DNA of 64,000 nt from CAVVNN01 sp963749605 (GTDB lineage Bacteria; Actinomycetota; Thermoleophilia; Solirubrobacterales; 70-9): the NCBI GenBank assembly GCA_963749605.1, contig CAVVNN010000002.1, positions 1,130,819 to 1,194,818 of the forward strand, read 5' to 3'. Shown here piece after piece: positions 34,727-41,316 of this stretch. The position numbers and the translations under genes are program-made. The notes under the pieces are model-generated. The model saw only the letters and a list, made by a program, of their open reading frames with translations. It had not been told where the DNA came from and ran no database searches. The stretch's first letter is position 1. Each line of letters opens with the position of its first letter.

Positions 34727-35763
34727 GCCGTTCGCGCAAGGGCGCCCGAGAAGCGCTCCTCGAGCCAGTCGTCGACGTCCTGCCACACGTCATAGAGCCA
34801 GTCGGCGCGCGCGGCGGGCTCTCCGGGCACCTTGGACCGTGGCACCCGCGTGATGCGGACCCGGACCACGAGCCCGACGAGGCCGCCACGCCAGATGTCG
34901 GAGATCAGCTGCAGCCCGTCGAAGCCGTGATGGGCGATCACCACGACGTCGGCGTCGGGTGCGCCGTCGAGCAGGGCCCCCACGCCGCCGAGTCGCGGCG
35001 GCAGCAGATGCTGGAGCCGCTCCGCCCGCGCGGCAAGGCGGGGGTCGCGCTCGGCGATGCGCGCAATCGCGCGGGCGCGGCGCTCTGGCGAAAAGCGGGT
35101 CCCCTCCGGGTAGATCAGCACGCCGTCGTCAGCCTCGAGGCCACAGGCAAGCGCACGTACCCGCGCCACCTCCTGCGCCTCTCCGGTCCCGCGGCGCACG
35201 AAGTAGTTCGGCAGCCGCCGCCCGGCGACGTCGAGGCAGGGATCCGCGAGCAACTCACGTTTGAGCACGTAGCGCAGGCGGATCCGGTGCGGGCGGGCAA
35301 CGAGGCTCGCCGGCAGGAGCGTGTCGACGATGCTCGCATGGCGGATCAGGACGATCACGGGGCCCGGCGCGACCTCGTCCTCGCCCACCACCTCGAGCCG
35401 CAGGCGGAACAGCACACGCACGGCGCCGAACAGCAAGCCTGCCCAGAGCTGCTGGACGCGCCAGGTCATCTCGCGCAGCCACACACGGCGCCGGCCTCCC
35501 AGGCTCGCGACCCACAGCACCACCAGCGCGGTGAGGCCCCCGACCTCCGCAGCGAGGTACACCCACAGAAACAGCACAAGCCGCGCGGCCGTCGGTGGCG
35601 CGCCGAACGCGGCCCGGCGCACCGCGTCGATCGCCAGGCCGACAAGGAGCAGCACCGGCAGCAGTGCCGTGGCCAGTACGAGGCCCAGCACCAACGGCGG
35701 AATCGTGCGCAACCGTCGCAGGATGGTTTCCGTCCGGGTCTCATCGACACCGCCCCGTTCCAC
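34723..35763 (-). CDS. PlsC-like 1-acyl-glycerol-3-phosphate acyltransferase
   Basis: 346 residues. Two or three N-terminal helices precede an acyltransferase domain with the catalytic HX4D in RHASIVDTLLP near residue 141 and YPEGTRFSPE near 218, the phosphate-binding block. It therefore probably acylates lysophosphatidate or another lipid acceptor at the membrane. Forms an operon with the DUF1295 gene. Confidence 0.87.
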   Translation of the reverse strand: MERGGVDETRTETILRRLRTIPPLVLGLVLATALLPVLLLVGLAIDAVRRAAFGAPPTAARLVLFLWVYLAAEVGGLTALVVLWVASLGGRRRVWLREMTWRVQQLWAGLLFGAVRVLFRLRLEVVGEDEVAPGPVIVLIRHASIVDTLLPASLVARPHRIRLRYVLKRELLADPCLDVAGRRLPNYFVRRGTGEAQEVARVRALACGLEADDGVLIYPEGTRFSPERRARAIARIAERDPRLAARAERLQHLLPPRLGGVGALLDGAPDADVVVIAHHGFDGLQLISDIWRGGLVGLVVRVRITRVPRSKVPGEPAARADWLYDVWQDVDDWLEERFSGALARTA

Positions 35764-35808
35764 CCCGTCAATTGTGGCACGGCCCAGCGTGGGCCTTGAC
35801 CTCCCCTG

Positions 35809-36588
35809 TCAGCGGAGGCCGAGCGCTTCGCCGATGACGTCGACCGTGAGGGTGTTGATCGCATCCGGGTCGGGCTCGTCGGGGAGCGTTGAGGCCGCAT
35901 GGGCGTCCTCGGCGCGACGGAACAGCCGCTCGGCCTCGAGCTCGACCCGATCCAGCGTCCACTCGCCGTGCTTGATCGCGAGCAGCTCCGAGGCGTCCGG
36001 GCGCGTCACCTGCAGCTCGCCGTCGCGCAGGAACTCGATGCCCATCCGCAGCAGCCGGATCAGGTGCGCGGCGTTCTTCGTGTCGTAGCCGTGCTGCTCG
36101 ACCAGGCGCTGGCGCTTCTCCCTCATGTAGCCCTTGAAGGCGCCGCGCTCCATCTTCATCAGCTGCGAACGGGCGTAGCCCATGAACGGGTGGAAGGTCG
36201 AGCGGGTGGCGAAGAGGTCGCGGGCCGCGATCAGCCGTTCGCCGGGCGGGGTCAGGTCGATGTAGAGCGGCCGCTCCAGCCACAGCAACGCGAGCACATT
36301 GGGGTTGCCCTTTGCCAGCAGATGGATGGCCTTGCGGGCCTCGTAGACGACGATGTCCCATGGGTCGCTGACGATCTCGACGGTTCCCCGGCTGCCGAAC
36401 TGGCGCTGGCCGATGTAGTGGTCGAGGGCCGGCACCGCGACCCCGATCGCGTCCTTGTCGTCGATCGACCCCGGCTCGGAGCTCGGCTCGTAGGTGCCAT
36501 GGGCGATCGAGCCGCGGTAGGCGAGCAGGATCGCGGTCCCCTGGCCGAGGCAGGGATGCTCGCGGCGAAGTGTCGGCGGGAAGCTCAT
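35809..36588 (-). CDS. Pol-beta-like nucleotidyltransferase (YcgL type)
   Basis: 259 residues. The core has LLAYRGSIAHGTYEPSSEPG followed by DDKDAIGVAVP (G-S-x-x-H-G then D-x-D-like residues), EIVSDPWDIVVYEARKAIHLL and a helical C-terminus with KNAAHLIRLLRMGIEFL. This is the layout of the YcgL/DNA polymerase beta superfamily nucleotidyltransferases, reported near RNA-repair and phage-defence genes. ATG 36588 is chosen; a longer frame begins inside the conserved upstream element. Sixth nucleotidyltransferase-fold gene of the window, and the only one without a partner gene. Confidence 0.82.
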   Translation of the reverse strand: MSFPPTLRREHPCLGQGTAILLAYRGSIAHGTYEPSSEPGSIDDKDAIGVAVPALDHYIGQRQFGSRGTVEIVSDPWDIVVYEARKAIHLLAKGNPNVLALLWLERPLYIDLTPPGERLIAARDLFATRSTFHPFMGYARSQLMKMERGAFKGYMREKRQRLVEQHGYDTKNAAHLIRLLRMGIEFLRDGELQVTRPDASELLAIKHGEWTLDRVELEAERLFRRAEDAHAASTLPDEPDPDAINTLTVDVIGEALGLR

Positions 36589-36596
36589 TTGGGTGG

Positions 36597-36628
36597 GAAA
36601 CGTATTGTCTGCACAGGTCTGCAATCAT
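36597..36628 (+). promoter_or_regulatory. Upstream element, copy with GAAACGTATTGTCTGCA and TCTGCAATCAT
   Basis: In the 47-base gap between divergent genes. The second block ends 7 bases before the ATG at 36636; on the other strand the first block lies 8 bases before the ATG at 36588. Blocks are four bases apart here. Could serve both promoters. Confidence 0.55.
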
Positions 36629-36635
36629 CGCACGA

Positions 36636-36803
36636 ATGAACAGGCCGCCTCTGGCGCTGATGCTCTCCCCCGAGCCGCCCGAGGCCGGCGACGAGCGGGA
36701 GCGGGAGCTGCTGCGGCTCGCAGTCGACGGGGCCGTGGAGTTCGAGGAGTTCTGTCGCGAGTACCGGCCGTTCCTTCCCCCCGACGGCGAGGGTCGGCGC
36801 TGA
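36636..36803 (+). CDS. Short protein of unknown function
   Basis: 55 residues, acidic and helical (DERERELLRLAVDGAVEFEEF). Stands directly behind the conserved upstream element. It may be the intact N-terminal part of a longer protein, since the DNA immediately downstream encodes an antitoxin fragment in another frame. Confidence 0.5.
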   Translation: MNRPPLALMLSPEPPEAGDERERELLRLAVDGAVEFEEFCREYRPFLPPDGEGRR

Positions 36804-36804
36804 G

Positions 36805-36921
36805 GCCAGCGGGGCGGAAATCACTGAGATCCTCGACTCGATCCCGGGCTCCCGTGAGGCGGCGCAGAAGGCCATGGAACAGGCAGAACGGGGCGAAACC
36901 ATCCCGCTCGAGGAGCTCTAA
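36805..36921 (+). pseudogene. Ribbon-helix-helix antitoxin C-terminal fragment
   Basis: Reads ASGAEITEILDSIPGSREAA then QKAMEQAERGETIPLEEL and stop. This aligns with the C-terminus of the antitoxin at 23462 (AERITEILDAIPGAWERTQ and so on). The N-terminal DNA-binding half is absent, so it is a relic. It is out of frame with the preceding short gene. Confidence 0.55.
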
Positions 36922-36964
36922 GCAACGAAACGTATTGCGTGGGTGCACTCAGGTGGTCGCGGCG

Positions 36965-37183
36965 ATGCACGGGGAGATGAGCGAGGGGGCGAAGGCCAAG
37001 GCCTGGCTTCACGAGCGAGATCGAGGAGCTCTCCGAGCGCAACGCGTCGACGAAGTCTGGGAGATCTGGCAGACGCCGGCAGGGCTCAGGAGCTGCCCAC
37101 GCGCTACGCGCGACGGCGAGCCGGTCCCCGAATGGGTGTTCGCGGTGCGTGAGGTGATGCTCGGGCGGGAGTCGCCACAATGA
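36965..37183 (+). CDS. Possible small protein, doubtful
   Basis: 72 residues from ATG 36965 (contains EVWEIWQTPAG). A partial copy of the upstream element (GAAACGTATTG at 36927) lies 28 bases before it. Its first half looks low in information and the frame may be a chimera of fragments. The stop overlaps the next ATG. Confidence 0.33.
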   Translation: MHGEMSEGAKAKAWLHERDRGALRAQRVDEVWEIWQTPAGLRSCPRATRDGEPVPEWVFAVREVMLGRESPQ

Positions 37184-37259
37184 GCAGCGCCAAGGAGAGG
37201 TTCCTGCAGCTGATTCCGCAGCTCAGCGAGGTGCAGGCGCAGGCGGCACTCGATGCCGC
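37180..37259 (+). pseudogene. N-terminal fragment of an antitoxin-like gene
   Basis: MSSAKERFLQLIPQLSEVQA then QAALDAA is a helical opening like those of small antitoxin-type proteins with an LLxxLxxxxxxxAL pattern. After about 26 codons the DNA becomes the antisense of another gene fragment, so the gene is cut. Confidence 0.42.
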
Positions 37260-37269
37260 GGGGTCGCCC

Positions 37270-37342
37270 GCTGATCGACGTCGTCGGAGTCCCCGGTCGG
37301 GAACCAGGCGATGTCGGCGTCTGGGTCGTAGTAGGCGAACAT
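37270..37342 (-). pseudogene. DUF2283-like N-terminal fragment
   Basis: MFAYYDPDADIAWFPTGDSD on the minus strand is the opening strand pair of DUF2283-type small proteins (YDxxxDxxxxxxG). It ends where the plus-strand fragment from 37180 ends, so two convergent genes meet head-on and both lack their 3' parts. Confidence 0.42.
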
Positions 37343-37413
37343 GGCTTCAACGCGCAGCCCTACGCCGGGATGGGGCCGGTTGGAATCGAGAGCCCTACAA
37401 TCCCAGGCAACTC

Positions 37414-37458
37414 CCCTGCTGTTTCGCCAGCAGGGCGCGAGGCCGCCGCGGGGCGGCC
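37414..37458. other. Two perfect hairpins in tandem
   Basis: CCCTGCTG/CAGCAGGG (8-base stem, 6-base loop, 37414-37435) and GGCCGCC/GGCGGCC (7-base stem, 4-base loop, 37441-37458). No T tract follows on either strand. Possible transcription barrier or relic of a repeat element. Confidence 0.4.
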
Positions 37459-37519
37459 TCCGCATTTCCACACTGGCTAGTGCCTATCGACGCACAACTC
37501 ACGCGCTCATAGGCCGGCG

Positions 37520-37738
37520 TCAAGGTTCCAAGGAGGCGAGCAGGGCCGTACTGTCGCCCATGTAGAGCGGCTCGTCCGCGAGCGGGACGCGACCGTGAAC
37601 GATCACGTGCTTGCGGCCCTTGGCCTTCGCGAAGACGGCGTGGAGGTCCTGCTCGGCGATCACGACCTCGCCGGTGAGGGCGTCGATCGCGACGTAGCGG
37701 CCCTCGTAGCCCCTGAAGTCGGTGCGGATCGGCTCCAT
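37520..37738 (-). CDS. DUF5678-like small protein
   Basis: 72 residues: FRGYEGRYVAIDALTGEVVI then AEQDLHAVFAKAKGRKHVIVH and RVPLADEP. The pattern of a GxYVAIDxxTGEVVxxxxDL opening and a final RVP matches DUF5678, small proteins often found near toxin-antitoxin genes. Probably intact. Confidence 0.66.
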   Translation of the reverse strand: MEPIRTDFRGYEGRYVAIDALTGEVVIAEQDLHAVFAKAKGRKHVIVHGRVPLADEPLYMGDSTALLASLEP

Positions 37739-37803
37739 GGTGGTTCGATGATAGGCCTGGGACCCGCTGCGGCGAGGCGGGTGCGCTGCTTCAGCTCAGG
37801 GCG

Positions 37804-37869
37804 GGGCGACCTGAGCGCGAGCACCCAGGCGCAGACGGGCGACCTGAGCGCGAGCACCCAGGCGCAGAC
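37804..37869. repeat. Two perfect tandem copies of a 33-base unit
   Basis: Units 37804-37836 and 37837-37869 are identical (begin GGGCGACCTGAGCGCGAGCA, end CAGGCGCAGAC). 33 is divisible by three, but no convincing gene covers it. The end of unit 2, GCAGACAGGTAGGA, recurs at 39827-39840 beside the second duplicated segment. Confidence 0.95.
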
Positions 37870-37899
37870 AGGTAGGAGAGCCCCAGCCGCGTCATCCCG

Positions 37900-37979
37900 A
37901 AGGCGAGAGGCGAACTGGGGCGTTCGGGGTGAGGGTAGCCGAGCTTCGTGCGAAATGATTTGTCTGCAATCATCTCGGC
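37900..37979. repeat. Segmental duplication, copy 1 leader
   Basis: About 80 bases upstream of the 37980 gene (from GAAGGCGAGAGGCGAACTGG through GGTAGCCGAGC and the upstream element) match 40085-40164 with few differences. The similarity continues into the following genes after a 214-base gap in copy 2. Confidence 0.85.
37952..37973 (+). promoter_or_regulatory. Upstream element, fused copy GAAATGATTTGTCTGCAATC
   Basis: The two blocks are merged into one 22-base element ending AATCAT, 6 bases before the ATG at 37980. Confidence 0.55.
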
Positions 37980-38225
37980 ATGAGCGGCCGACAGCCATCC
38001 GCCGGCGAGGCGCTGGGGCAGACCCGCCTCGGCTCGGGCATTCGCGAGGTCGAGATCAGTGACTGGACCTGCTTCTCATGCGGCGGCAGGCTTACTCAGG
38101 CACACGAGGGCGACTACTTCCACGACGACGCGGAGAACGAGTGCGCCGAGGTGATCCCGGTGCCGACGTCCCTCGTCCAGCCGTCCCTGCAAGACAAGGC
38201 GCCAAACAGCGCACGGGGGGCGTGA
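37980..38225 (+). CDS. Small protein with CxxC motif
   Basis: 81 residues with SDWTCFSCGGRLTQAHEGD, a CxxC that could bind zinc, and an acidic middle. Its stop overlaps the GTG of the EREHAQRL-family gene, so the two are coupled. In copy 2 (40165) only the first seven codons remain. Family not recognised. Confidence 0.56.
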   Translation: MSGRQPSAGEALGQTRLGSGIREVEISDWTCFSCGGRLTQAHEGDYFHDDAENECAEVIPVPTSLVQPSLQDKAPNSARGA

Positions 38226-38836
38226 CTGAGCGCGAGCACGCGCAGCGGCTGCTGACGCGGCTGCCGGACTCGGAGCTGGAGATCGTCGGTGGGTTCCTCG
38301 CCTGGCGCAACTGCCTCGCCGACATCGACGAATGGGGTGATCTGCGGGCGCGGAGCGGCGACGGCGGTGTATTGCGCCGCCTCGACGAAGCCGAACTCAA
38401 GGAGTTCGGCGAGACGATGTGGGAGGAGTGGCAGCGACTCGAGCGCGAAGGCAAGATCGATCCGCAACCGCCGCCGCCGCCCGAGCCGCCGCCGAGCGCG
38501 GAAGAGGAGGCCCGGCGCCGGCGCGAGCGGGCCGAGGGGCTGCTGGAGCGGCTGCCCGAAGACGATATGGCGGTGGTCGTCGCCTTCCTCGCCTGGCGTG
38601 GGCGCCAGTCGCTGCACCCGCGCGGCGGTCCGGCGGCGCGGCTGGCGGCGGCGGGCGCGGAGGCAATGCGGTTGCTCGGGGAGGCGGAGCGGCGGCTGTT
38701 CGGGAAGCGGGCCCACGGCAAGACGGCCGGCGGGCGGCCGATCGACGAGGAGATGATCGACGAGCTCGCCGCCGAGGCGGAGGAGGGCTACGACGTCGAG
38801 GAGACGCTGCGGCGGCGGGCCGAGGCGGGCGAGTAG
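38222..38836 (+). CDS. EREHAQRL-family protein with duplicated helix motif and antitoxin-like tail
   Basis: 204 residues. Two copies of a 28-30 residue helix motif: EREHAQRLLTRLPDSELEIV-GGFLAWRN (residues 3-30) and RAEGLLERLPEDDMAVVVAF-LAWRGRQ (about 102-128), separated by an acidic section and a run of prolines. The C-terminus RPIDEEMIDELAAEAEEGYD then VEETLRRR resembles the tail of actinobacterial antitoxins (LAxEAExGYDVExxxRR). Function unknown; an antitoxin or small regulator is plausible. Paralogue at 40193. Confidence 0.76.
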   Translation: MTEREHAQRLLTRLPDSELEIVGGFLAWRNCLADIDEWGDLRARSGDGGVLRRLDEAELKEFGETMWEEWQRLEREGKIDPQPPPPPEPPPSAEEEARRRRERAEGLLERLPEDDMAVVVAFLAWRGRQSLHPRGGPAARLAAAGAEAMRLLGEAERRLFGKRAHGKTAGGRPIDEEMIDELAAEAEEGYDVEETLRRRAEAGE

Positions 38837-39344
38837 GCAATGGCCCGCGATCCCTGGACGGACCCCGACCCGCAGCCCGGCGACTTCGACGGTCGCCGTA
38901 GGTCTGCTCGGCGATCGCGAGGACCTGGTCGGCCCGCTGCAGACCGAGCTCGGCGGCGAGCAGGCGCAGGTCGTCCTCGTCCTCGCCGACCCGGTGGGCG
39001 AGGACCTTGAGCGCGAGCAGGGTCTCGGGCGAAGCCGCGAGGACCCGCAGGCCGGGGAGATCGAGGACGGGAGCGGCGGCGGGATCTTCGCTCTCGAGGA
39101 AGCCCTTGACGGCATCGTTTAACCAGCCGCCCGGCAAGCCCAACTCGCCGGCGACGGTGGCCGCAGCTTCGTAGACGATGCTCTTGGGCTCAAAGACGGC
39201 GTCGATGTCGTGGGTGGAGCGCCGCTCGTCGAAGGCGAGGGCGATCGCAGCGCCGCCGACCACGTACATCTCGGCGCTGGCCTGACGGCTATCGAGCTCG
39301 GCCGCCAAGGCACTGAGGGCAGCGATGATCTCTTTGCGATCCAT
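38397..39344 (-). CDS. MNT-fold nucleotidyltransferase (DUF6036-like) with replaced C-terminus
   Basis: Residues 1-152 are a clean nucleotidyltransferase: MYVVGGAAIALAFDERRSTH-DIDAVFEP with the D-x-D pair, PGGWLNDAVKGFLE, LPGLRVLAASPETLLALKVL and VGEDEDDLRLLAAELGL. After QTYGD (about 38889) the frame runs another 160 codons through Arg/Pro/Ala-rich antisense of the neighbouring gene, which is not protein-like. Relatives end some 15-20 residues after this point, so a short C-terminal piece is lost. Second gene of an operon with 39348. Confidence 0.76.
   Translation of the reverse strand: MDRKEIIAALSALAAELDSRQASAEMYVVGGAAIALAFDERRSTHDIDAVFEPKSIVYEAAATVAGELGLPGGWLNDAVKGFLESEDPAAAPVLDLPGLRVLAASPETLLALKVLAHRVGEDEDDLRLLAAELGLQRADQVLAIAEQTYGDRRSRRAAGRGPSRDRGPLPTRPPRPAAAASPRRRSPPPPRRRARRSSPRRSAARRPSCRGPASRTAAAPPPRATALPPRPPPPAAPPDRRAGAATGAHARRGRRRPPPYRLRAAAPAAPRPARAGAGPPLPRSAAARAAAAVADRSCLRARVAATPPTSSRRTP
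38840..38890 (+). pseudogene. Truncated gene start MARDPWTDPDPQPGDFD
   Basis: Begins 4 bases after the antitoxin-like gene in the position of a toxin or partner gene. After the codons GDFD the sequence becomes antisense of the nucleotidyltransferase gene, where that gene also loses its end. Only 17 codons remain. Confidence 0.48.
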
Positions 39345-39347
39345 GAC

Positions 39348-39782
39348 TCAGACCCGGTGCAGGGAGCGCTCCGGGATGAAGACGCCGCGGCGGCGGAAGG
39401 CGGCGGGAGCCTGGGCGATCGCGATCGCGCGGAAGCCCGGCACGTCGCTGACGAACCAGAAGCGGTCGAGGAAGCGGTCGGGCTCCACCGACCACTGCGG
39501 CCTGCGCAGACGGTGGGCGACGGCGAGGTGCTCGGCGAGAGCGCCGAGGTAGGCGTCGTGGCGGGGGTTTCCCGTTGGTTGCGGGCGCTCTGCAATCGCC
39601 TCGCCCCGCGAGCGATCGTCGCCACGCAGGGTGAACTCGTCAAGAAAGTCGCGCACAGTGTGGCGGAAGTTCTCACCGGAGCCAACGCGCCGTGCCACGC
39701 CGGCGAGGGTCTGGGTGAGCCGCTGCGGGGCAGGAGGGTTCGCGGCGAGCCAGTCGGAGCGTGTGGTGAGCCGCTGCGCCAT
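39348..39782 (-). CDS. Partner protein of the DUF6036-like nucleotidyltransferase
   Basis: 144 residues (MAQRLTTRSDWLAANPPAPQ, then NFRHTVRDFLDEFTLR, DAYLGALAEHLAVAHRL, FLDRFWFVSDVPGFRAIAI, RRGVFIPERSLHRV). Its stop is 3 bases before the nucleotidyltransferase ATG. I recall this type of protein preceding such enzymes in actinobacteria. The central part looks like an enzyme-regulating or antitoxin-like helical domain. No function claimed. Confidence 0.76.
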   Translation of the reverse strand: MAQRLTTRSDWLAANPPAPQRLTQTLAGVARRVGSGENFRHTVRDFLDEFTLRGDDRSRGEAIAERPQPTGNPRHDAYLGALAEHLAVAHRLRRPQWSVEPDRFLDRFWFVSDVPGFRAIAIAQAPAAFRRRGVFIPERSLHRV

Positions 39783-39846
39783 GGACAAGGGGATGGTAGG
39801 CGCTGGAGCGGCTGGCGCTGCACGCGCAGACAGGTAGGAAGGGCGG

Positions 39847-40143
39847 GTGCTCGGCAAAACGAAACCCCGGCGGTTTGGCCTGCCTCCGAGGGAGGCTGCA
39901 CAGGGACCGTTCCGGGGCCTTCTCCCAGATCGTAGCCGGAACGGCAGCCTGAGCGAGCGCCAGATCCGGCTCGCGCTCGCCTACTACGGGCGATTCCCGG
40001 AGGAGATCGACGAGGCGATCGCTCTGCAGCGCCGGCCTCTCGCCCAACTGCGAACCGAATACCCCTTCATAGAGGTCCATCTCGAAGGCGAGAGGCGAGC
40101 TGGGGCGTTCAGAGTGAGGGTAGCCGAGCTGCGCCCGAAATGA
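39847..40143 (+). CDS. Possible chimeric fragment with a DUF433-like C-terminus
   Basis: 98 codons. The second half (LSERQIRLALAYYGRFPEEI then DEAIALQRRPLAQLRTEYPF) looks like the C-terminus of small antitoxin-type proteins; the first 35 codons do not. It ends inside the duplicated leader. Probably a relic rather than a working gene. Confidence 0.35.
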   Translation: MLGKTKPRRFGLPPREAAQGPFRGLLPDRSRNGSLSERQIRLALAYYGRFPEEIDEAIALQRRPLAQLRTEYPFIEVHLEGERRAGAFRVRVAELRPK

Positions 40144-40164
40144 GTTGTCTGCAATCATGCCGGC
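40085..40164. repeat. Segmental duplication, copy 2 leader
   Basis: Matches 37900-37979, including the upstream element at 40137-40158 and the first codons ATGAGCGGCCGACA. Directly after CATCCG the copy jumps to GGGGGCGTGACTGAGCG, skipping about 214 bases that are present in copy 1. Confidence 0.85.
40137..40158 (+). promoter_or_regulatory. Upstream element, fused copy GAAATGAGTTGTCTGCAATC
   Basis: 22 bases ending AATCAT, 6 bases before ATG 40165. The gene that followed in copy 1 is deleted here, so the element now precedes the EREHAQRL-family gene by 35 bases. Confidence 0.55.
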
Positions 40165-40192
40165 ATGAGCGGCCGACAACCATCCGGGGGGC

Positions 40193-40711
40193 GTGACTGA
40201 GCGCGAGCACGCTCAGCGGCTGCTGGCGCGGCTGCCCGATACGGAGATGGAGATCGTGGGTGGGTTTCTCGCCTGGCGCAATTGCCTCGCCGACATCGAC
40301 GAATGGGGCGACCTGCGGGCGCTGAACGGCGGCGGCGGCGTATTTCGCCACCTCGACGAAGCCGAGCGAGAGGAGTTCGGCGAGACGCTGTGGGAGAGCT
40401 GGCAGAGGTTGGAGCGGGAAGGAAAGATCGACCCCCAGCCACCGCCGCCGCCCGAGCCGCCGCCCGACGCCGACGAGGAGGCCCGCCAACGGCGCGAGCG
40501 TGCCGAATGGTGGGTCGAGCACCTGCCCCCGGCGGACATGCCCGTCGTGCTCGCCTTCCTCGCCTGGCGCGGGCGGCAGTCACTGCGCCCGCAAGGCGGC
40601 CCGGCAGCGCGGCTGGCGGCGGCGGGCGCGGAGGCGATGCGGCTGCTCGGGGAGGCGGAGCGGCGGCTGCTCGGGAAGAGTTCATCGAGGCGGGCTCGGG
40701 AGCGAAGCTGA
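40193..40711 (+). CDS. EREHAQRL-family protein, truncated paralogue of 38222
   Basis: 172 residues. The first 160 follow the 38222 protein closely, with both helix motifs (TEREHAQRLLARLPDTEMEI and RAEWWVEHLPPADMPVVLAF) and the proline run. After MRLLGEAERRLLGK the antitoxin-like tail is replaced by SSSRRARERS. The loss of the tail suggests a damaged copy or a changed role. Confidence 0.66.
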   Translation: MTEREHAQRLLARLPDTEMEIVGGFLAWRNCLADIDEWGDLRALNGGGGVFRHLDEAEREEFGETLWESWQRLEREGKIDPQPPPPPEPPPDADEEARQRRERAEWWVEHLPPADMPVVLAFLAWRGRQSLRPQGGPAARLAAAGAEAMRLLGEAERRLLGKSSSRRARERS

Positions 40712-40811
40712 CGATCGTCGCCGGCGGGGCGAGGCGCCTGCGTAGAGTCCGATGGACAACCGCTCGGCCGAGGAGGAACCGAGCCCGACAAGATACGAGG
40801 AGGTCAGCGCC

Positions 40812-41294
40812 GTGCAGCAGAAGATCGTTCCGAACCTGTGGTTCGACACCGAGGCGGAGGAGGCGGCGGACTTCTACATCTCCGTCTTCGACAACTCGCG
40901 CATCGTCAACGTGACCCACTACACCGAGGCTGGCCCGCGCGAGGCCGGCATGGTCTTGACGGTGGAGTTCGAGTTGGACGGACAGCGGTTCGTCGGCATC
41001 AACGGCGGTCCGCAGTTCACCTTCGACGAGGCTGTCTCCTTCCAGATCACCTGTGAGACCCAGGAGGAAGTCGACTACTTCTGGGAGAAGCTCTCCGAGG
41101 GCGGAGAGGAAGGCCAGTGCGGTTGGCTCAAGGACCGCTTCGGCCTCTCTTGGCAGGTCGTGCCGACCGGCATGGAAGAGCTGTTCGCCGACCCGGATCC
41201 GGAGCGGGCGCGGCGAGGGATGGAGGCGATGCTGAAGATGAAGAAGCTCGATGTCGCTGCTCTGCGCAGGGCAGCAGACGCCAGACAAACCTGA
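40812..41294 (+). CDS. PhnB-like VOC protein (3-demethylubiquinone-methyltransferase-domain type)
   Basis: 160 residues: QKIVPNLWFDTEAEEAADFY, SRIVNVTHYTEAGP, LTVEFELDGQRFVGINGGPQ (in parts), then CGWLKDRFGLSWQVVPTGM. This is the small PhnB/DUF1428-like group despite its database name; substrate unknown. GTG 40812 is chosen because an AGGAGG lies 8 bases before it; an earlier ATG at 40752 lacks a ribosome site. Confidence 0.9.
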   Translation: MQQKIVPNLWFDTEAEEAADFYISVFDNSRIVNVTHYTEAGPREAGMVLTVEFELDGQRFVGINGGPQFTFDEAVSFQITCETQEEVDYFWEKLSEGGEEGQCGWLKDRFGLSWQVVPTGMEELFADPDPERARRGMEAMLKMKKLDVAALRRAADARQT

Positions 41295-41316
41295 CGAACT
41301 TATTGTCGAGGAGCGC

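Noticed and set aside
36965..37183. Assigning a function to the 72-codon frame
   Set aside because: No motif is visible and the frame may be chimeric; it is kept only as a doubtful gene.
37804..37869. Two tandem 33-base units as a CRISPR array
   Set aside because: There are only two copies, no spacers and no cas genes; it is a simple tandem duplication.
37791..37973. Minus-strand frame reading YPHPERPSSPLAFGMTRLG, and a similar one at 39673-40179
   Set aside because: Both come from the duplicated intergenic leader; such peptides are known artefacts of intergenic repeats.
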